Of a stretch of DNA of 61,149 nucleotides, positions 24,441-36,570 are shown in pieces. Under the pieces are notes generated by a model. That model made no database searches. It saw only the letters and a list, made by a program, of their open reading frames with translations, and had not been told where the DNA came from. How positions within the stretch are numbered: the stretch's first letter is position 1; the number at the start of each line of letters is the position of its first letter. Location: the NCBI GenBank assembly GCA_000226015.1, contig JH153709.1, positions 173,629 through 234,777 of the forward strand. The letters run 5' to 3'. This DNA is from Mnemiopsis leidyi (lineage: Eukaryota > Ctenophora > Tentaculata > Lobata > Bolinopsidae). A program made the translations under genes and the position numbers.

Positions 24441-25951
24441 GACTATCAGCGGGCACAACATAATGATGCTAAAGAGTAAAGAGAAGCCGTGTAGCGTGAC
24501 GGTTTTAGCGAGATAAAAGAAAAGACTGGACATATAAGATATAACGATATTACGATGAAGTATTGATGAAATGTTTTCCCCGATTTTTTCTATGAGAAAA
24601 TTCCCTGCACCCCTACCCTGTATTCAGATTTTATAAAGACACAGACTTTATTAAATTTTAAAGTTTATTAAGCTCAAAATCTTATTGTTATTGACTTAGT
24701 TTGCGTGAGCGTTGATTTTGTTTAATCCGTTTGCGAAATAAAGACGAGATTTTGATATTAATTTGTACATCAGAACTAAGTTGAGATTGGTAGTAAAAGT
24801 GTTGTGACATTTCAGTGAAATTTGACGCTGACAAGAAATGTGACATTTTGAACTGGACTTGGTAAAGTAAACAGATTGTTACAGTTTTTATAGTTCTGAT
24901 TTTAAAAACTTTAAAGATAGATCTATAATAGTAAAACATTATTAAAAGTTTTAACCAGATTTATTATTTTACGATCCCTTGACGGTTTACCTCTTCAGAA
25001 ATGATATTATATAATTACCATTTGTCAGTTTATTTATTCAGCGCGGCAAACTTAGCAAGTAACAACGACACGGATATAGCAGACATTTGTCATTTTGTTT
25101 ACAATTAAACATTTTTGTAAAATTCTTTAAGATTTTGTGAATTTAGAGTAAAAATACGATCGATACTATGTACTTGTAATATCGCACAAGATCGTGCAAG
25201 ATTATCATTTTGACATGGTTTATTACCTGTTTCACTGCGATTTCAACCTCTGATCCTGTTTGTAAATTGGAATTTTAGGACGTATTTAATTTCACCGATA
25301 ACGGGGTGAAAATTTGATAAAAATTGCGAGTCCTGATCCCTGCAAATACTACATAGAGTCGGCAAATATTAATGCCACAAATACAGTGTTTAGTCAATTT
25401 CATTGTGTCAGTTCTTTAAGACATTAAGAAAACAATGTAATCCTGATGACACCTCACTGTCTCCATATCACATATCTAGAATATCTGACACATTCCCACC
25501 TATTCCACGTATAAAATTTCAATAATGAGTACTCTCCACACAAACCGCTAGAGGTCAACATGGAGTCTACATTATAGCATGTTTCGTTCTTATCCGCTAA
25601 TCCTCAGCTCAAATTTCACGTTTTGTGTGCGGAAACCTTAGTTCCAGGCGCCAGGCCTTACTTGGGCGATGTATTGATGTGGTCCTGACTTGGAATTGAG
25701 GCTTTTATTTGGAGCACGGGGGAATAGTCATTCACTGTCTTCGGTGACTGAAAGTAAACTGGATACTTGAAAATATAGGTCAGCTAAAATGAACGTCCAA
25801 AATTCAAATTTAAAAAAATCGTATAAGTAAGAGATCTTTATCGACTTCTGTTATAACTTGTCAATTTTACTTAATTTCACAACAACTTACTCGACCCTAA
25901 CTAACTCACCTTACTAGAGCATGTAGCACATACCAGAAATACCTCTCTGAA
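24441..25951. other. Intergenic, no gene seen
   Basis: AT-rich spacer between the cadherin 3' end and the COMMD3-like gene. I see no exon, RNA gene or clear repeat. Confidence 0.5.
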
Positions 25952-28900
25952 ATGGAAGTACCGAGCGTGGTCCTGGATGGTATGTGTTATCTGGGGGAGC
26001 TGGAGAACTCCAGCTTCGCTAACGTAGTAGATGGGGTGTACGATACTCTCTCCGGAAAAACTACTACTCAGGTGAATTATTGTGATTGTCTTCAGAGTGC
26101 TGTCTTGACGTCACGTCAATTAGGGTAAAGAAGTTTTAAAACGGACGTCTGTTAGGATTCATCTTGACTTAGATTATAGATCTCTTTTTGGTGGTTTTCA
26201 CGAATTAAGCGTAATTCTAAAGTAGCGCGAATTTTTCAGGAGCTTTTAAAGAAGTTGGGTGATGTGAATCAGATTAATGAGATTGTCGATAGTTTGATGC
26301 TATTCATATCTGAGGTACATTTTGAAAAAGTCCCATTTTCAATGACCAATCTTTGTTCGCAATTTCATTTCTTATTTCGAGGGATTTTATAACCTTGACT
26401 TTATAGACGTACAGACTTTCACATTCAGGCTTGTAGACGAAACGTAAACGCTGGAACAATCAGTGAAGTCCTCCAGGATCTGCAGCTACCGCCAGAACGA
26501 GTCTCCAGATTTTTGGCGTCTCACAAGGTCAAACACTTGACCCTCAAGTCTGTTCTGGCTGGTACTAAGCCCGGTAACGGATCTATCCTTGATGTAAGGT
26601 GGAAGCTGGAATTTGCCAGAGGTTAGCTAAAAGTCATTGACAACCGTACCTCAAGTTAAAACTTTATTGATGATTTACAGTTTGTAAATAAATACACAGT
26701 GAAAATGGCTGAATAACTTTTTACTTTGTTGAGTAAGATTTTATATTATTTAACGTGGGTACTTCAATATTAATTAGCCCCTAATTTTCAACTCGACAAG
26801 GCGGCCTTGACTCAAAATACCGTATTAATTTGATTGATTTCCTCAAACAAAATGCTCGGAATGTGTTAAATCTGTTAAAATGCTATAACAGTGAGAAAAG
26901 ACGTTCAGAAATTTCTAAAAGTAAGTAAGTAAGTGAGAAATTCCGCTTGCGACTTCAAATTCCTTCTAATTGCTTAATCAGTATCTTCTCAATTAAAAAT
27001 TTCAACATCATTGTACCTTCCCGCCACTACTTTCCACCTCATCAATGACCATGTGAAGGTTCTTGTCAGGTGTGACGAGTACTCTCACATTCTTGTCTCG
27101 TCCCCCTATCACTTCCCTAGCCCTCTCCACCACCCTCCCGAACTCCTCCTTTATGTCCCTGCACCGGGACGAGTAGATGATGGTGTTGAAACCAACTGAG
27201 CTGTATAGAAAACTGTACATGATGGCGCTAGCTAGAGGTTTCACTCTCTCCACTACGTCCAGAGTTAGAGTCAGGTAGTTGATACAGTAGGGGAGCCAGG
27301 TTAGTAGGTTGAACATTATCACAGCTAACAGAGATATGGCTACACTGAACTGTTTGCGCCGCTCCACGTCCCCGATGTATTGGTCTAGCTGTTCTGCGGA
27401 GTGCACCCGCGGTTCACTAGAGACGTGCAGAGACTTCGATCTGTCTCGTCTAATGGACGATAGAGACAACTCTCTACCTAATGTCAGTTTGATGTCCCTA
27501 GCCGCGGTGGGAGAGAGAGATCTACACTTGATGGCTCGAGTGTGTCCTACACTGCTGCAACTGAGGGGACGCGGCGAGGGTCCTACAAGAGACCTGACTT
27601 CTTGTCTGAGACCGACGCAGGGAGAGGTTCCTGGTAGGACTCTGAAAATGTTGTTACTGTCTCCGCTAGCAAGCTTGTGTAGACTCTGGCAGGAGCTCCC
27701 GCAGGAGTGCATGGACGCTTTAGCTTCTTCGCGGTGTACTGCGCGCTGCACCGGGTGTCTGATGTGCCGGCGATACTCTTTGAAAATGTACGCATAGCAA
27801 TACGTCATGACAGCTAACAAAGGAAAAGGAAAGAGCAAGGATGTCGTCTCTATGATCTTGATCTCCATCCCCTTCTTGAACTCGACCAGCATGCACATGC
27901 CGACCTCCTCCTCCCAGCGCGTCCTCCCCAGGTCCTTGCTTACCCCCCACGTGTAGAGCGCTACAAACAACACCAGCGGAACTAGCAGCCACGCCATCAT
28001 CTGCCAGAACCTGTGGTAAGACAACCTGTACCGCAGGGGGAAGCGGACAGCGCTGTAACGTTCCCACGATATGACCGTCAGGAGGACGAAACTGAGCCGA
28101 GATAGGAGACCCAGAACGTAGAGCGCGGCGGTGCACTGTTTCAGGTAGTGGAGAGTGAGGAAGACGGTGGCGGTGCTGAAGTCTATCAGGGCTAGCACGG
28201 CTATGTAGCTGTGTGGTTTCAGCTTCTTCTTCTTTATCACCAGGACAAATATCACCGTGTTCGCAACTGTGGAAGTTAATCGTGTTATGTTTTGCAGGAC
28301 TTCTTTAAGTTTTTGTTATATTACTAAACTCGACTGAAAGCATAAATTCTCTTAAACTCTTAAATTTCCGGTGAAAAAAGGCTCTTAAAAACATGTCTTA
28401 CCTATAGCAATGAAGGAAATCAAAGTAATCACAATATAAAATGCAAATTGCACTTCCATCGAATATCAGTATCTCCTAGAAATTATAAACCACAGTCAAT
28501 TTGATCAAACGTTTCCTTTGCATAATCGCTTAACAGTGTATAAATATCGTGCCCTATAAACAAGTTATAAATCAATATCAAAGCAAAACTCGTCCTAGTA
28601 AATATGGAGAATATCACAGAGAAAACTATTTTGGGGAAGATTATGTGACAGAAACTAGAAAGATTCGACAGCGAGTGCCGATTAATTTATGAGAAGTTAG
28701 GTAAGGCCAATCAGTAGGCCGTTTGTGATCCCTTGCCAAAATACTTATTTTAATTGATATCGTAAATCAAGTCAGAACACCAAAAGACCACAAGCACAAC
28801 CATGCAAGTTTTCCCGAAAGGCAACGTCGAATTTAACCGTTCGAATTTCTAGTAATTGGCCAGGGAGACGGGATCTAATTATAAACACAGCAGCTCGGTA

Positions 28901-31251
28901 TTATTAGTAGAAACGTCAACTTCATGGTAGCTTGGCGGATACCGCTAATGTGAGCTGTTAGTGAAGTACAACTAAAGCGCTAATTTTGTCGGCAGAAAAA
29001 AGAGGGGTTAGGTGATTAAACGTGGTTACGTAATCCCGGGTTTTTAGATAACGTTTTTAGATTACGTTTTTAGATTACGTTTTTAGATTACGTTTTTAGA
29101 TTACGTTCCTCTAACTGGGGTTTGTTCCCGTGAACGTTGGGGATACATGGTCGCTACATTTGTACGTTCATGGTTGCTTTCACGGCTGTATTACCGTGAG
29201 CTAAGGCACTGTTAACCACTGTAGAGCTGCGAGTGTTTAGTCAGTTTATTTCAATCTTTAACATTTACTAAGCTATTTTAAATCGACAATAAGTCTCCAT
29301 TGTATATTTAGAAAGCCACCAGTGTACCAATTGAGAAATAGCTGGCACATAAGGGTAGGTAGTCACTTCAACTTTCGAAAAAACGACAAGGGCTGTAACC
29401 TTTTCTAGTCAGACTTTTCACAAATCAACAGAAAATAGTTTGAAATCGAACCTATGTTTAAACCAGACCCTAACCAGACGTTGTCTGGAACAATGCATTT
29501 TATCATGCAACTATTCAGGAAATCATCAATACCTTAATACAGCTCCTGAACGTTTCATATTTGTGTTACAATCTACTTTCCTGGGTATCCTGCGCGATAA
29601 TAATTTCTGAATTTTTAAGAGAAACTTCGCAGAAGTAGACAAAAAAGTGCACGACACAAGCAACAACAAACGACACACTGTTGTGTGTTCCCTATTACCA
29701 ACCACTGTATCGCACTGATTACTTAATGATTAGTCACGTGACATGTATATTGGCAATTAGCACGGCGCTACCAGGATATTGCCACTTTACTCTTCCTACT
29801 ACAGGTATATATTGCCTGGTAATGCCAAGGTTTCTGATAATTGACTCCCGATAAATGTTTGTTTGCTTCACTCTCCCGGAAATCGTCCTTATTACCAACT
29901 GTGTGACGTACTGATGTCATAGTGAGCATCGGCAGAGAGATCACGCAGATATTACGCCCATTCGTGGGTGGTCATTTTTTGCGAATAATGGAGAATTTCC
30001 GGGAAAATAGAGAAAGGAAAACGACGAAATTGTGACGTTCTGTTGAGCAAGTAGTAAATGGCTACAGATAAATCTGAAGTTGTGCAAAAACGAGCTTAAC
30101 ATTTTAAGAAATCTAGATAAATAATGACCCCGTTAACTTTCCTCATGAGTCGCAGCCGGGTAAATAGTTAAGACCAATTTTAGACAAGAGAGCGTATAAC
30201 TAATACACAAAATCTAAAATCAGGTGTGCTTCCCTAATGACTGAAGAATTATATATAGTCTTACTACAACTTTACAGTCGTTAGCGATACAGTACACTTG
30301 ATTTTAGATTCGATTGATGTACATAGATTGGAAATAATCGCTAGATTAAAGGTTGGAAATTGCCAACTTTTGGCACATCCACACTCTAAGTCCATTAGTA
30401 CTTAGATAGTTAGGAGGGCTGGGGACTTTATCTTGAGTCCTATTTACTTATTACTTAATTATAGTCGATATTTTTACAATTTAAGAATAAGAATCTTTGG
30501 ACACTCTCCAAGAAGCCCTGTTCGTGGACAGTGTTTTTTGAGATAATGGAGGTATTTAGCGGTTAACACATCTAAACAAAATAGATGGAGACAGTTTAGT
30601 TTGCTACTTTTATATGCTGATGGAAATTCCCTCGTGTGTTCCCCGTCTTTGTATTTATAAAACTATCGTCACTCCAACCATGGTGCAGCCCTAGAAACTA
30701 AATGTATACGCTTTACTGTGATCTTGCATTTAAAATGTATACCACGATATTTTTCGTCATCGTGGGGGTTGCGGCACGTAAAAATAGCGCCGCTGTGAGA
30801 TATTTGGCTAAGACGGCCATTCCCCAATCTTATAGTTTCGTTAACGTTTTTAGCTCTTGTTATTTCGTAGTTTGTACCAAGTTGAAACGATATGGAACAT
30901 ATGACTTTTTTCCTATGTCATAATGTTAATAAAATGCTTGCTGTTAACTTTAATTAAGCAGGGACTCTATCTTCGGATATGTCGGTCTTCTTGAAGAGTG
31001 GTAATCTTGGTAGCTGTTGTATTTGAACAGGTTTGCTATCCAAACCATCACATGATCCGCCCAATGTAACAGTTCATTACGTTACAGGCCAAGGCGGGAA
31101 TGTTGCCGGACCTCGTTACTCTATCCAGCTTGTTACGGATAAAGAACCGTTACATTTCTACTGCAGTCCGGCCCAACTTGAGGACCTTGTCTCTCAGCTG
31201 CAATCCGCTACTTTTTCTATCGACAAGTTCATCAGCAATCAGGCTGTGTGA
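25952..31251 (+). CDS. COMMD3: COMM domain protein, COMMD3-like
   Basis: Exons 25952-26071, 26240-26314, 26429-26621 and 31031-31251 join in phase to give a 202-residue protein; COMMD3 proteins are about 195. COMMD proteins form the Commander complex (with CCDC22/CCDC93), which acts in endosomal recycling. The N-terminal ~115 residues are helical in character. The C-terminal COMM domain starts near LDVRWKLEF and ends with HFYCSPAQLEDLVSQL, matching the family pattern of a W-x-L strand and a Cys-x-x-x-x-Leu-x-x-Leu helix. Assignment to COMMD3 rather than another COMMD rests on length and on these two segments. The start ATG is 15 nt after an acceptor-like ACATACCAG. The last intron (4.4 kb) contains an antisense GPCR gene. 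AATAAA-like signals follow at about 31440 and 31547. Confidence 0.85.
27008..28459 (-). CDS. Class A (rhodopsin-like) GPCR, orphan
   Basis: Two exons: 28459-28402 (MEVQF... first 19 residues, ends phase 1) and 28266-27008, together 438 residues. The intron splits TM1, and the joined TM1 reads through IVANTVIF, where AN stands for the usual GN. Class A marks: TM3 Cys about residue 64 with a partner Cys in GMCMLVEF (loop 2), ERY about 88-90 at the end of TM3, a TM4 Trp (MMAWLLVP), TWLPYC in TM6 for CWxP, and NTIIY in TM7 for NPxxY. The extracellular N-terminus is only about four residues. The third intracellular loop is very long (about 150 residues, Ser/Arg-rich). The ligand is unknown; a small-molecule pocket is inferred from the tiny N-terminus. 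The gene lies wholly inside the last COMMD3 intron, antisense. Confidence 0.88.
28460..31030. other. COMMD3 intron upstream of the GPCR
   Basis: AT-rich; probably includes GPCR upstream regulatory DNA. Only a 13-bp tandem repeat (29040-29107) is notable. Small frames such as 30702-30923 have no recognisable content. Confidence 0.5.
29040..29107. repeat. 13-bp repeat, about 5 copies
   Basis: Tandem GTTTTTAGATTAC units. Confidence 0.9.
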
Positions 31252-33179
31252 TATCTTTTTCAGTTTAGGATTCATACATGTGTTTATTGTTTTAACTGTG
31301 ATCAATAGAGAAAGGTATGTTGGGGAAGGATCACATATATTTCATATGACAGCGATTAACTGATAAAAAGTTACGCACTAAAAAATGTAAAGCACGACGG
31401 TATCACGTGACATATTTAAACGATTTGCGACCCTTCCCCAAATAAACCTTAATAAGTGCTTGTGTTTTTTGATTATTTACCTTTTGTGCAGTATTTTACC
31501 CGAATGTTCTAGAAGATTTTTTTCTCCGCTGGTGGATTTTTGATAAATAAAACGTTTTTATTATTATATTTTGGTAACTCTTGTTTTATGTTGACTATAG
31601 TATGCTATTCTTTTCCAATGAATGAATATCATTTTGTAATCATTATTGAGCAACTATTTTAGCTGGCGAAGATTCAAATTTTAACTGCTTGAACTACCTC
31701 CAAGCATTAAAGTATTGTACGTCTGAAATGTCCAAATAGTCCTAATTGTCTTCACGACCTCTTCGCAGTCGAACTCCTGACTTATAGAATAAAGAATAAA
31801 GCGTCATGAATAGACAAATAGTCTTCTTGACTCTCGGAACGGATTTGACGGTTCGCGACTCTAGCTTGTGCCATTACTAAGGTGTGTTTGGAAAGATAAA
31901 TAGGATTCCTACTTTGATTAAAAATCGTTGTAACCGAGATTTTTCTGACAAACGGAATACAAATTCAATAGCAACGCGATTTTGAAAATTTCCAAATATT
32001 GTTTCGGTTGAAACCGTCACTTTCGTTGAAACCGTCACTTTCGTCGTGATTTTGCGGTTCCGAGCTAGAAAAGTTAAGTAAATGAACGGCCGCAGAAAAA
32101 ACGCCACCAACCGATAATACTGTTGGTCAAAATTTCGGAAATCGTCCTGCCAGTAAAAACTTTTCAGCACCCGCCACCCATGAATTATATTACTTATCTT
32201 GCTCGCTACCCTTATGTCTTATTGCTAAATCAAGTATGGCCGTCACACGCGGTAATACTTTTTGCAACCAATTCAGCGCTACACGTGTTTAATTATACGC
32301 GCATTTCTTATTTAAGGGACGCCGCGCTGTCTGAATGGAATTTGGCCTGGGCAGTTATCTCTATAAATGCCTGTATATGATATAGGGATTTATCTGTTTA
32401 ATTACCAGTGTGTATTTAATGACAAGTTGAAAGGTAAGAATTGGAACAGTAATATTATCGGGCGTTGCGCGGCTCCCTCTCTCTCTACGTTACCTGGGGA
32501 CACGTAGAGAGAGCCGCGCATCGCCCGGTAATCTCTACGTTTCCCTCCGTTGCAAAGCAACAATTAGCCTGAGGTCCCCAGGCCAGGTTATCACCTACAC
32601 TCTGACAAAACGATCCATACCGCTACAGCTCCCGGGACGTCGGTGAGCTCCTTTTCTTGAATCCACTTTTTTAGCTTGAATGTCCATAAAGTGATCATAA
32701 TATAATAATAAAGTGATCATAATATAATAGTACGGGGCATGTTCTTACCTTATTGTAGATTTGCACACACGTGCGTGATAAAGCCGCGCATTTAGGACTG
32801 AAAACTTTATCCCGAGATTCATTGAAGTCTTTGCGCCGTCCGTATTTGGTCACCATTCCCGCCATTTTCGAGACGCGCGCCGACTTAGTCGGCCTTACAG
32901 TTTATTACCATCACTTATTGATGGGTTTGATCAAGTCAAAATAACTTCGTGTAAATCTGCTGTAAAAATATCAAATACAACGACATCAACATTTCGGTAT
33001 ATGTCTTACGATCAGCTGGAAAAATAATGCTTTGAAATGTAAAATATTAAACATCTTGTCATCTGGCTATTATCACAGTCACAGTAGCAGTTAGGCTAAA
33101 CGATAATTTAAAAACAATGCCTCACGAGCTGAGCCAAATGAAATTACTCGACGATAACAAAATCAAACACTATCGTTAA
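31252..33179. other. Intergenic between COMMD3 and SARNP (convergent 3' ends)
   Basis: No gene is supported. It contains a duplicated 17-mer (GTTGAAACCGTCACTTTC-like, about 32007-32042) and a GC-rich foldback at 32459-32527. Confidence 0.5.
32459..32527. mobile_element. GC-rich foldback with CGGGCGATGCGCG-type ends
   Basis: Left arm CGGGCGTTGCGCGGCTC and the complement of the right arm match at 16 of 17 positions; a CTCT...ACGT stretch extends the pairing. The terminal motif is nearly the same as at both ends of the element at 42792-43750, so both may belong to one repeat family. Confidence 0.6.
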
Positions 33180-34097
33180 TTATGCGCCAAATTTTAGGGC
33201 CCTCAACTTTTTCTTTTCCTCTAAGCTGAGACCTGCCGCACTAAGATTAACCTTCGTGGATCCTGACTCTATTTTCTCTTTCAACTTAGATGATATATCG
33301 TCTAGTTTCACCGTTTTCGCAGTTTTAGCAGTTGGCTCAGAGTCCAAGTTAAATCTGGCTTTTCTTTTGTTCAGTTTGTCTGCCTCGACAGTCTTGTCGC
33401 TACTGGACACACTCAGCTTGTTTGTGTTAGCAGCACTATTACCAAATCTGGCGGCACGCTCAGCTTTCTTGTCCACCACCTTTTTGGTTGTGTCAATACC
33501 AAACTTAGCGGCTCGCTCTTCCTTCTTAGCCTCGATAGAAGCGTCAGTGTCTATACCGAACTTGGCAGCGCGCACTTCTTTCTTATCATCGTCAGTCTGC
33601 AGACCAAACTTCTCTGCTCTAGCTTTCTTCTTTTCTTCGTCTGTTTTCTCTGACTCAGCTTCAGTGGTTTTTGTCTCGGTTTTCTTTATCTCGATAAACT
33701 CCGGGGCAGGCTGGTTTTCCTTCAGCAGTTCGCTTTCCTCAGCCTCTGCAACCTTCTCCTCCTCCTTGGCGGCTGCGCCCTCTGTTACTGCAGGAATCAC
33801 TTCCTCTTGCTTGTCCTCCTCTGCAAAATGCTGCTGTATCCGCTCAATCAGAGTCGTCTTGATCCCTGATATGGGCAAATCTAGCGCCTTGAGAATGTCC
33901 TTCAACTCAGATACCTTCATCTTGGGCAATGCATCCAAATCTACCGTTAACTCATCTTCCTCCTCCTCCAGCTCAGCTGTTTCTTCACCAGGACCGTCTG
34001 GAGCTGGAGTTTCTTCAGTTGCTTGAGGCTGTTCTTCTTGCGGTGTTTCTTCAGGGACTTGTTCTTCAGTTGTGGGCGTGGCTGCTGCTTCCGACAT
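33180..34097 (-). CDS. SARNP: SAP domain ribonucleoprotein (SARNP/Tho1 homologue)
   Basis: Single-exon 305-residue protein. SARNP (CIP29; yeast Tho1) works in mRNA export with the helicase UAP56/DDX39B and TREX. A long acidic N-terminus is followed by a SAP domain at about residues 59-92 (KVSELKDILKALDL). The rest is a low-complexity Glu/Lys region holding six spaced motifs of the type ERAAKFG, including KARAEKFG, VRAAKFG, ERAAKFG, ERAARFG, KRKARF and RALKFG at the very end. In SARNP/Tho1, such R-A-x-R/K-F-G motifs are the helicase-binding repeats. At 305 residues it is longer than human SARNP (about 210), mainly in the acidic parts. The ATG lies 4 nt after ACAATTTTCCAG, a strong acceptor-like sequence. 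It is downstream of WDR4 and RFC4 on the same strand. Confidence 0.88.
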   Translation of the reverse strand: MSEAAATPTTEEQVPEETPQEEQPQATEETPAPDGPGEETAELEEEEDELTVDLDALPKMKVSELKDILKALDLPISGIKTTLIERIQQHFAEEDKQEEVIPAVTEGAAAKEEEKVAEAEESELLKENQPAPEFIEIKKTETKTTEAESEKTDEEKKKARAEKFGLQTDDDKKEVRAAKFGIDTDASIEAKKEERAAKFGIDTTKKVVDKKAERAARFGNSAANTNKLSVSSSDKTVEADKLNKRKARFNLDSEPTAKTAKTVKLDDISSKLKEKIESGSTKVNLSAAGLSLEEKKKLRALKFGA

Positions 34098-34573
34098 TGT
34101 ACTGGAAAATTGTAGGGAGGTAAGGATTAACTAAGTCTATAGCGGTACTATATACATACTGTGCATATACATACTATATGTATACTATACATACCATACA
34201 TACTATAATTTTTACTAATTAAGGATGAAATTGTAGTGAATATCCTTAAATTTGCAATAAAACTCGAGAGAATTAAAAACTGTCATAATAAATTAGAATC
34301 TACTAGCGCTACAATACGTGCAATATCGTTAATGTTCAAAATATGGATTTCGATGAAGGGTTTCAGCTTGCAAAAATTTCTCCTGAATAATTAAGTAAGC
34401 AATTATAGCACGTTAGTCAACGGTCACCTGCATCATCAAATAAATCAGGCTATATGTTCAATATGACACCCAATTAGCGATAAAATATGATCACAGCAAA
34501 ATCGGACATAAATTAAACTCATCTAAAATAAAAAACTAAAACAACCCACGTAACCCTGAGTAAACATCAATTA

Positions 34574-36077
34574 TCAACCCTTTAAATGTGCTTGTTTAGA
34601 TTCCTCTTTCAGGTTCTCCTCCTCAATTCGCTTTCTCTTCCTCTCAAAATACTCCGCAAAACCGGCAGTCCTGACAACTTTCTTCTTCTCAGGTAACGCA
34701 CTGTCCTTGCACTGGGACAAGTCGATCTCCCCCTCAACCTCAATCTTCCCTGACAAAACTCCCCCGCTAAACTGATATAACTCTAACTTAGGTTCACGCG
34801 TCAGAAGAGCTACGTGCGCGTCTGACGTGGCTATATCCACAATGTCATGATCAGTGACAAGTTGTGACGTTTGTGCGAGTGTGTTGTCTGTAAGTTTGTA
34901 TACAGTCACGTGACGAGTATTACAGGCTAGGAGGTAAGGCTCTGTATACGAGACGGTTATGTAGTCGTCTTGGGGACTGTTCAGGGTTTGGAGAGGTTTC
35001 CTGGTTCCTAAGTCCCACAAGATAACTTTCTGGTCACCTGAAGGGATTTTTCTTTCAGAAATAAACTAAAAATATCAAATCGTGGGAAACTACAAAAAGT
35101 TTTAAAAGTGCTAACTTATATTAGATGCAAGCCCAGCAGAATCCTTCAAAAAGTTTGAAAAAAGTAAGAAACGTACCGCCCACTGAGACGAGAAGGTTGG
35201 GGGAAAGTAGGAGGACCTTCAGGACGTACTCCTGATGTCCTAGCAGATAGGAGTGTATGTTGTAACAGTTGGGGAAGTGAGATATCCTTATCTTCTCATC
35301 TCTGGAGAGGGGAAGTTGATGAATTGTACTATCTATTGATTATTGTACTAAATTAACACAAATCTACTTTATTCAGATAATTACTAAAATATGAGAAGCA
35401 GCCATCAATTCAGTAATCACAAAAACATTTGACAAACCTGTCACAAGTGACAAGAAACTGAAGGTCCGGAGAGAGTACCATATCCATGACAACACTCACG
35501 TGACCAAGCAGGTATTTTCTGTCTGTTAAATCTGTATTGTAAGAGTAAGCATCGCCCGCTTTGTCACTTATCACCACATTTTTATCGGTGACTTGTACTG
35601 ATGTAGGTCGCTTTATTGCCTAGTTAAATGTTAGCTCAGTGAAGTTGTCTAGCTGTATTATAAAAGTGTTCTAGAAGACTGTTATTTCACGGTCTCAAAA
35701 CCAGAAATATAATTCCATTGCTTAATGTTTCTGTATCTTGTACTAACAATAACTTTTCCAGAAGTATCAACACGGAATAACCAACTCACCACAGTTGAAG
35801 CAACACGCTGAAAGTCCCCATCAAACGTCTCAACAACCTTGTTATTACTTATAACAGCTACACAACCCCCACATGTCGCAACACCCGTAATATACGCAGG
35901 ACCTTCTGCGCGAGGCGCTTTCTCTCCCTTCTTGACAGGCTCTCCCTTCTCACCAGGGTCCGGTACTTCCCCACATTTGACGAGGAGCTTAGCTCGGTTT
36001 TCACAGAGTTGGTAAAGATTTCCAGCTACCCCAAGGAGAAAGGAGTTGGTGTGTTTATCGAAGTGTAGAACCGACAT
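34574..36077 (-). CDS. WDR4: tRNA (guanine-N7) methyltransferase non-catalytic WD subunit
   Basis: Exons 36077-35790, 35619-35438, 35301-35177 and 35037-34574 join in phase to 352 residues. WDR4 (yeast Trm82) pairs with METTL1/Trm8 to make m7G46 in tRNA variable loops. Diagnostic segments are KNVVISDKAGDAYSY, LLGHVSVVMDM, the junction-spanning CDRDEKIRIS, LLGHQEYV and KVILWDLGT. The DRDEKIR motif spans the second intron, which confirms the splice. The C-terminus is Lys/Glu-rich, as in WDR4 proteins. Human WDR4 is about 412 residues, so this one is somewhat short. The ATG lies 12 nt after CTTTTATTCAG. The spacer to upstream RFC4 is 493 bp and to downstream SARNP 476 bp. Confidence 0.9.
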
Positions 36078-36570
36078 TTACATCAGACCCTGAATAAAAG
36101 TGTGGGATTTCAACTTAGTTGACTTCAAATTAAAGTATGTAAAACAAAACGTAGAAACAGTAACATCTACAGGTGATTTCACATGTTCAAGAATGTTCTC
36201 TCTGCTACCGAAAAGAGATTCCTGTCCTCTCATGTCATGTTATTTGAGAAAATCAGGCAATAGATCTAACAAAGTTGAGTCATTTAGTGATAAAACATTC
36301 TACAAGTGTTTGAAGGAGTGTTATGAAATAAATAGAATTGATAAAAAAGCTTCAAAAATTGACATTTGAAACTTGAAAGAAAATGAAATATTCAAAACAA
36401 CCATATAATTAATTTACGGTTGCACTTGTGACGGCACCTAAACTGATAAAATTTTATCACATTTAAATTACTCGGTACATGGCATTCTAACAATCACATA
36501 TAGGAAATATAGCTGGTATTTAAAGATGCCCAGTTGAAGTACAGTGACATGAGAAAATCTTACATCGTTA

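Noticed and set aside
23791..24456. 221-codon repetitive minus-strand protein
   Set aside because: It is open only because the repeat unit is 24 bp. There is no evidence of expression, so I kept it as a repeat and listed it as a finding.
27309..27797. 162-codon + strand frame over the GPCR
   Set aside because: It is antisense to the long third loop of the receptor. Its content is explained by the codon composition of the real gene.
33256..34026. 256-codon + strand frame over SARNP
   Set aside because: A Ser/Phe-rich mirror of the Glu/Lys-rich SARNP frame; no start context and no known domain.
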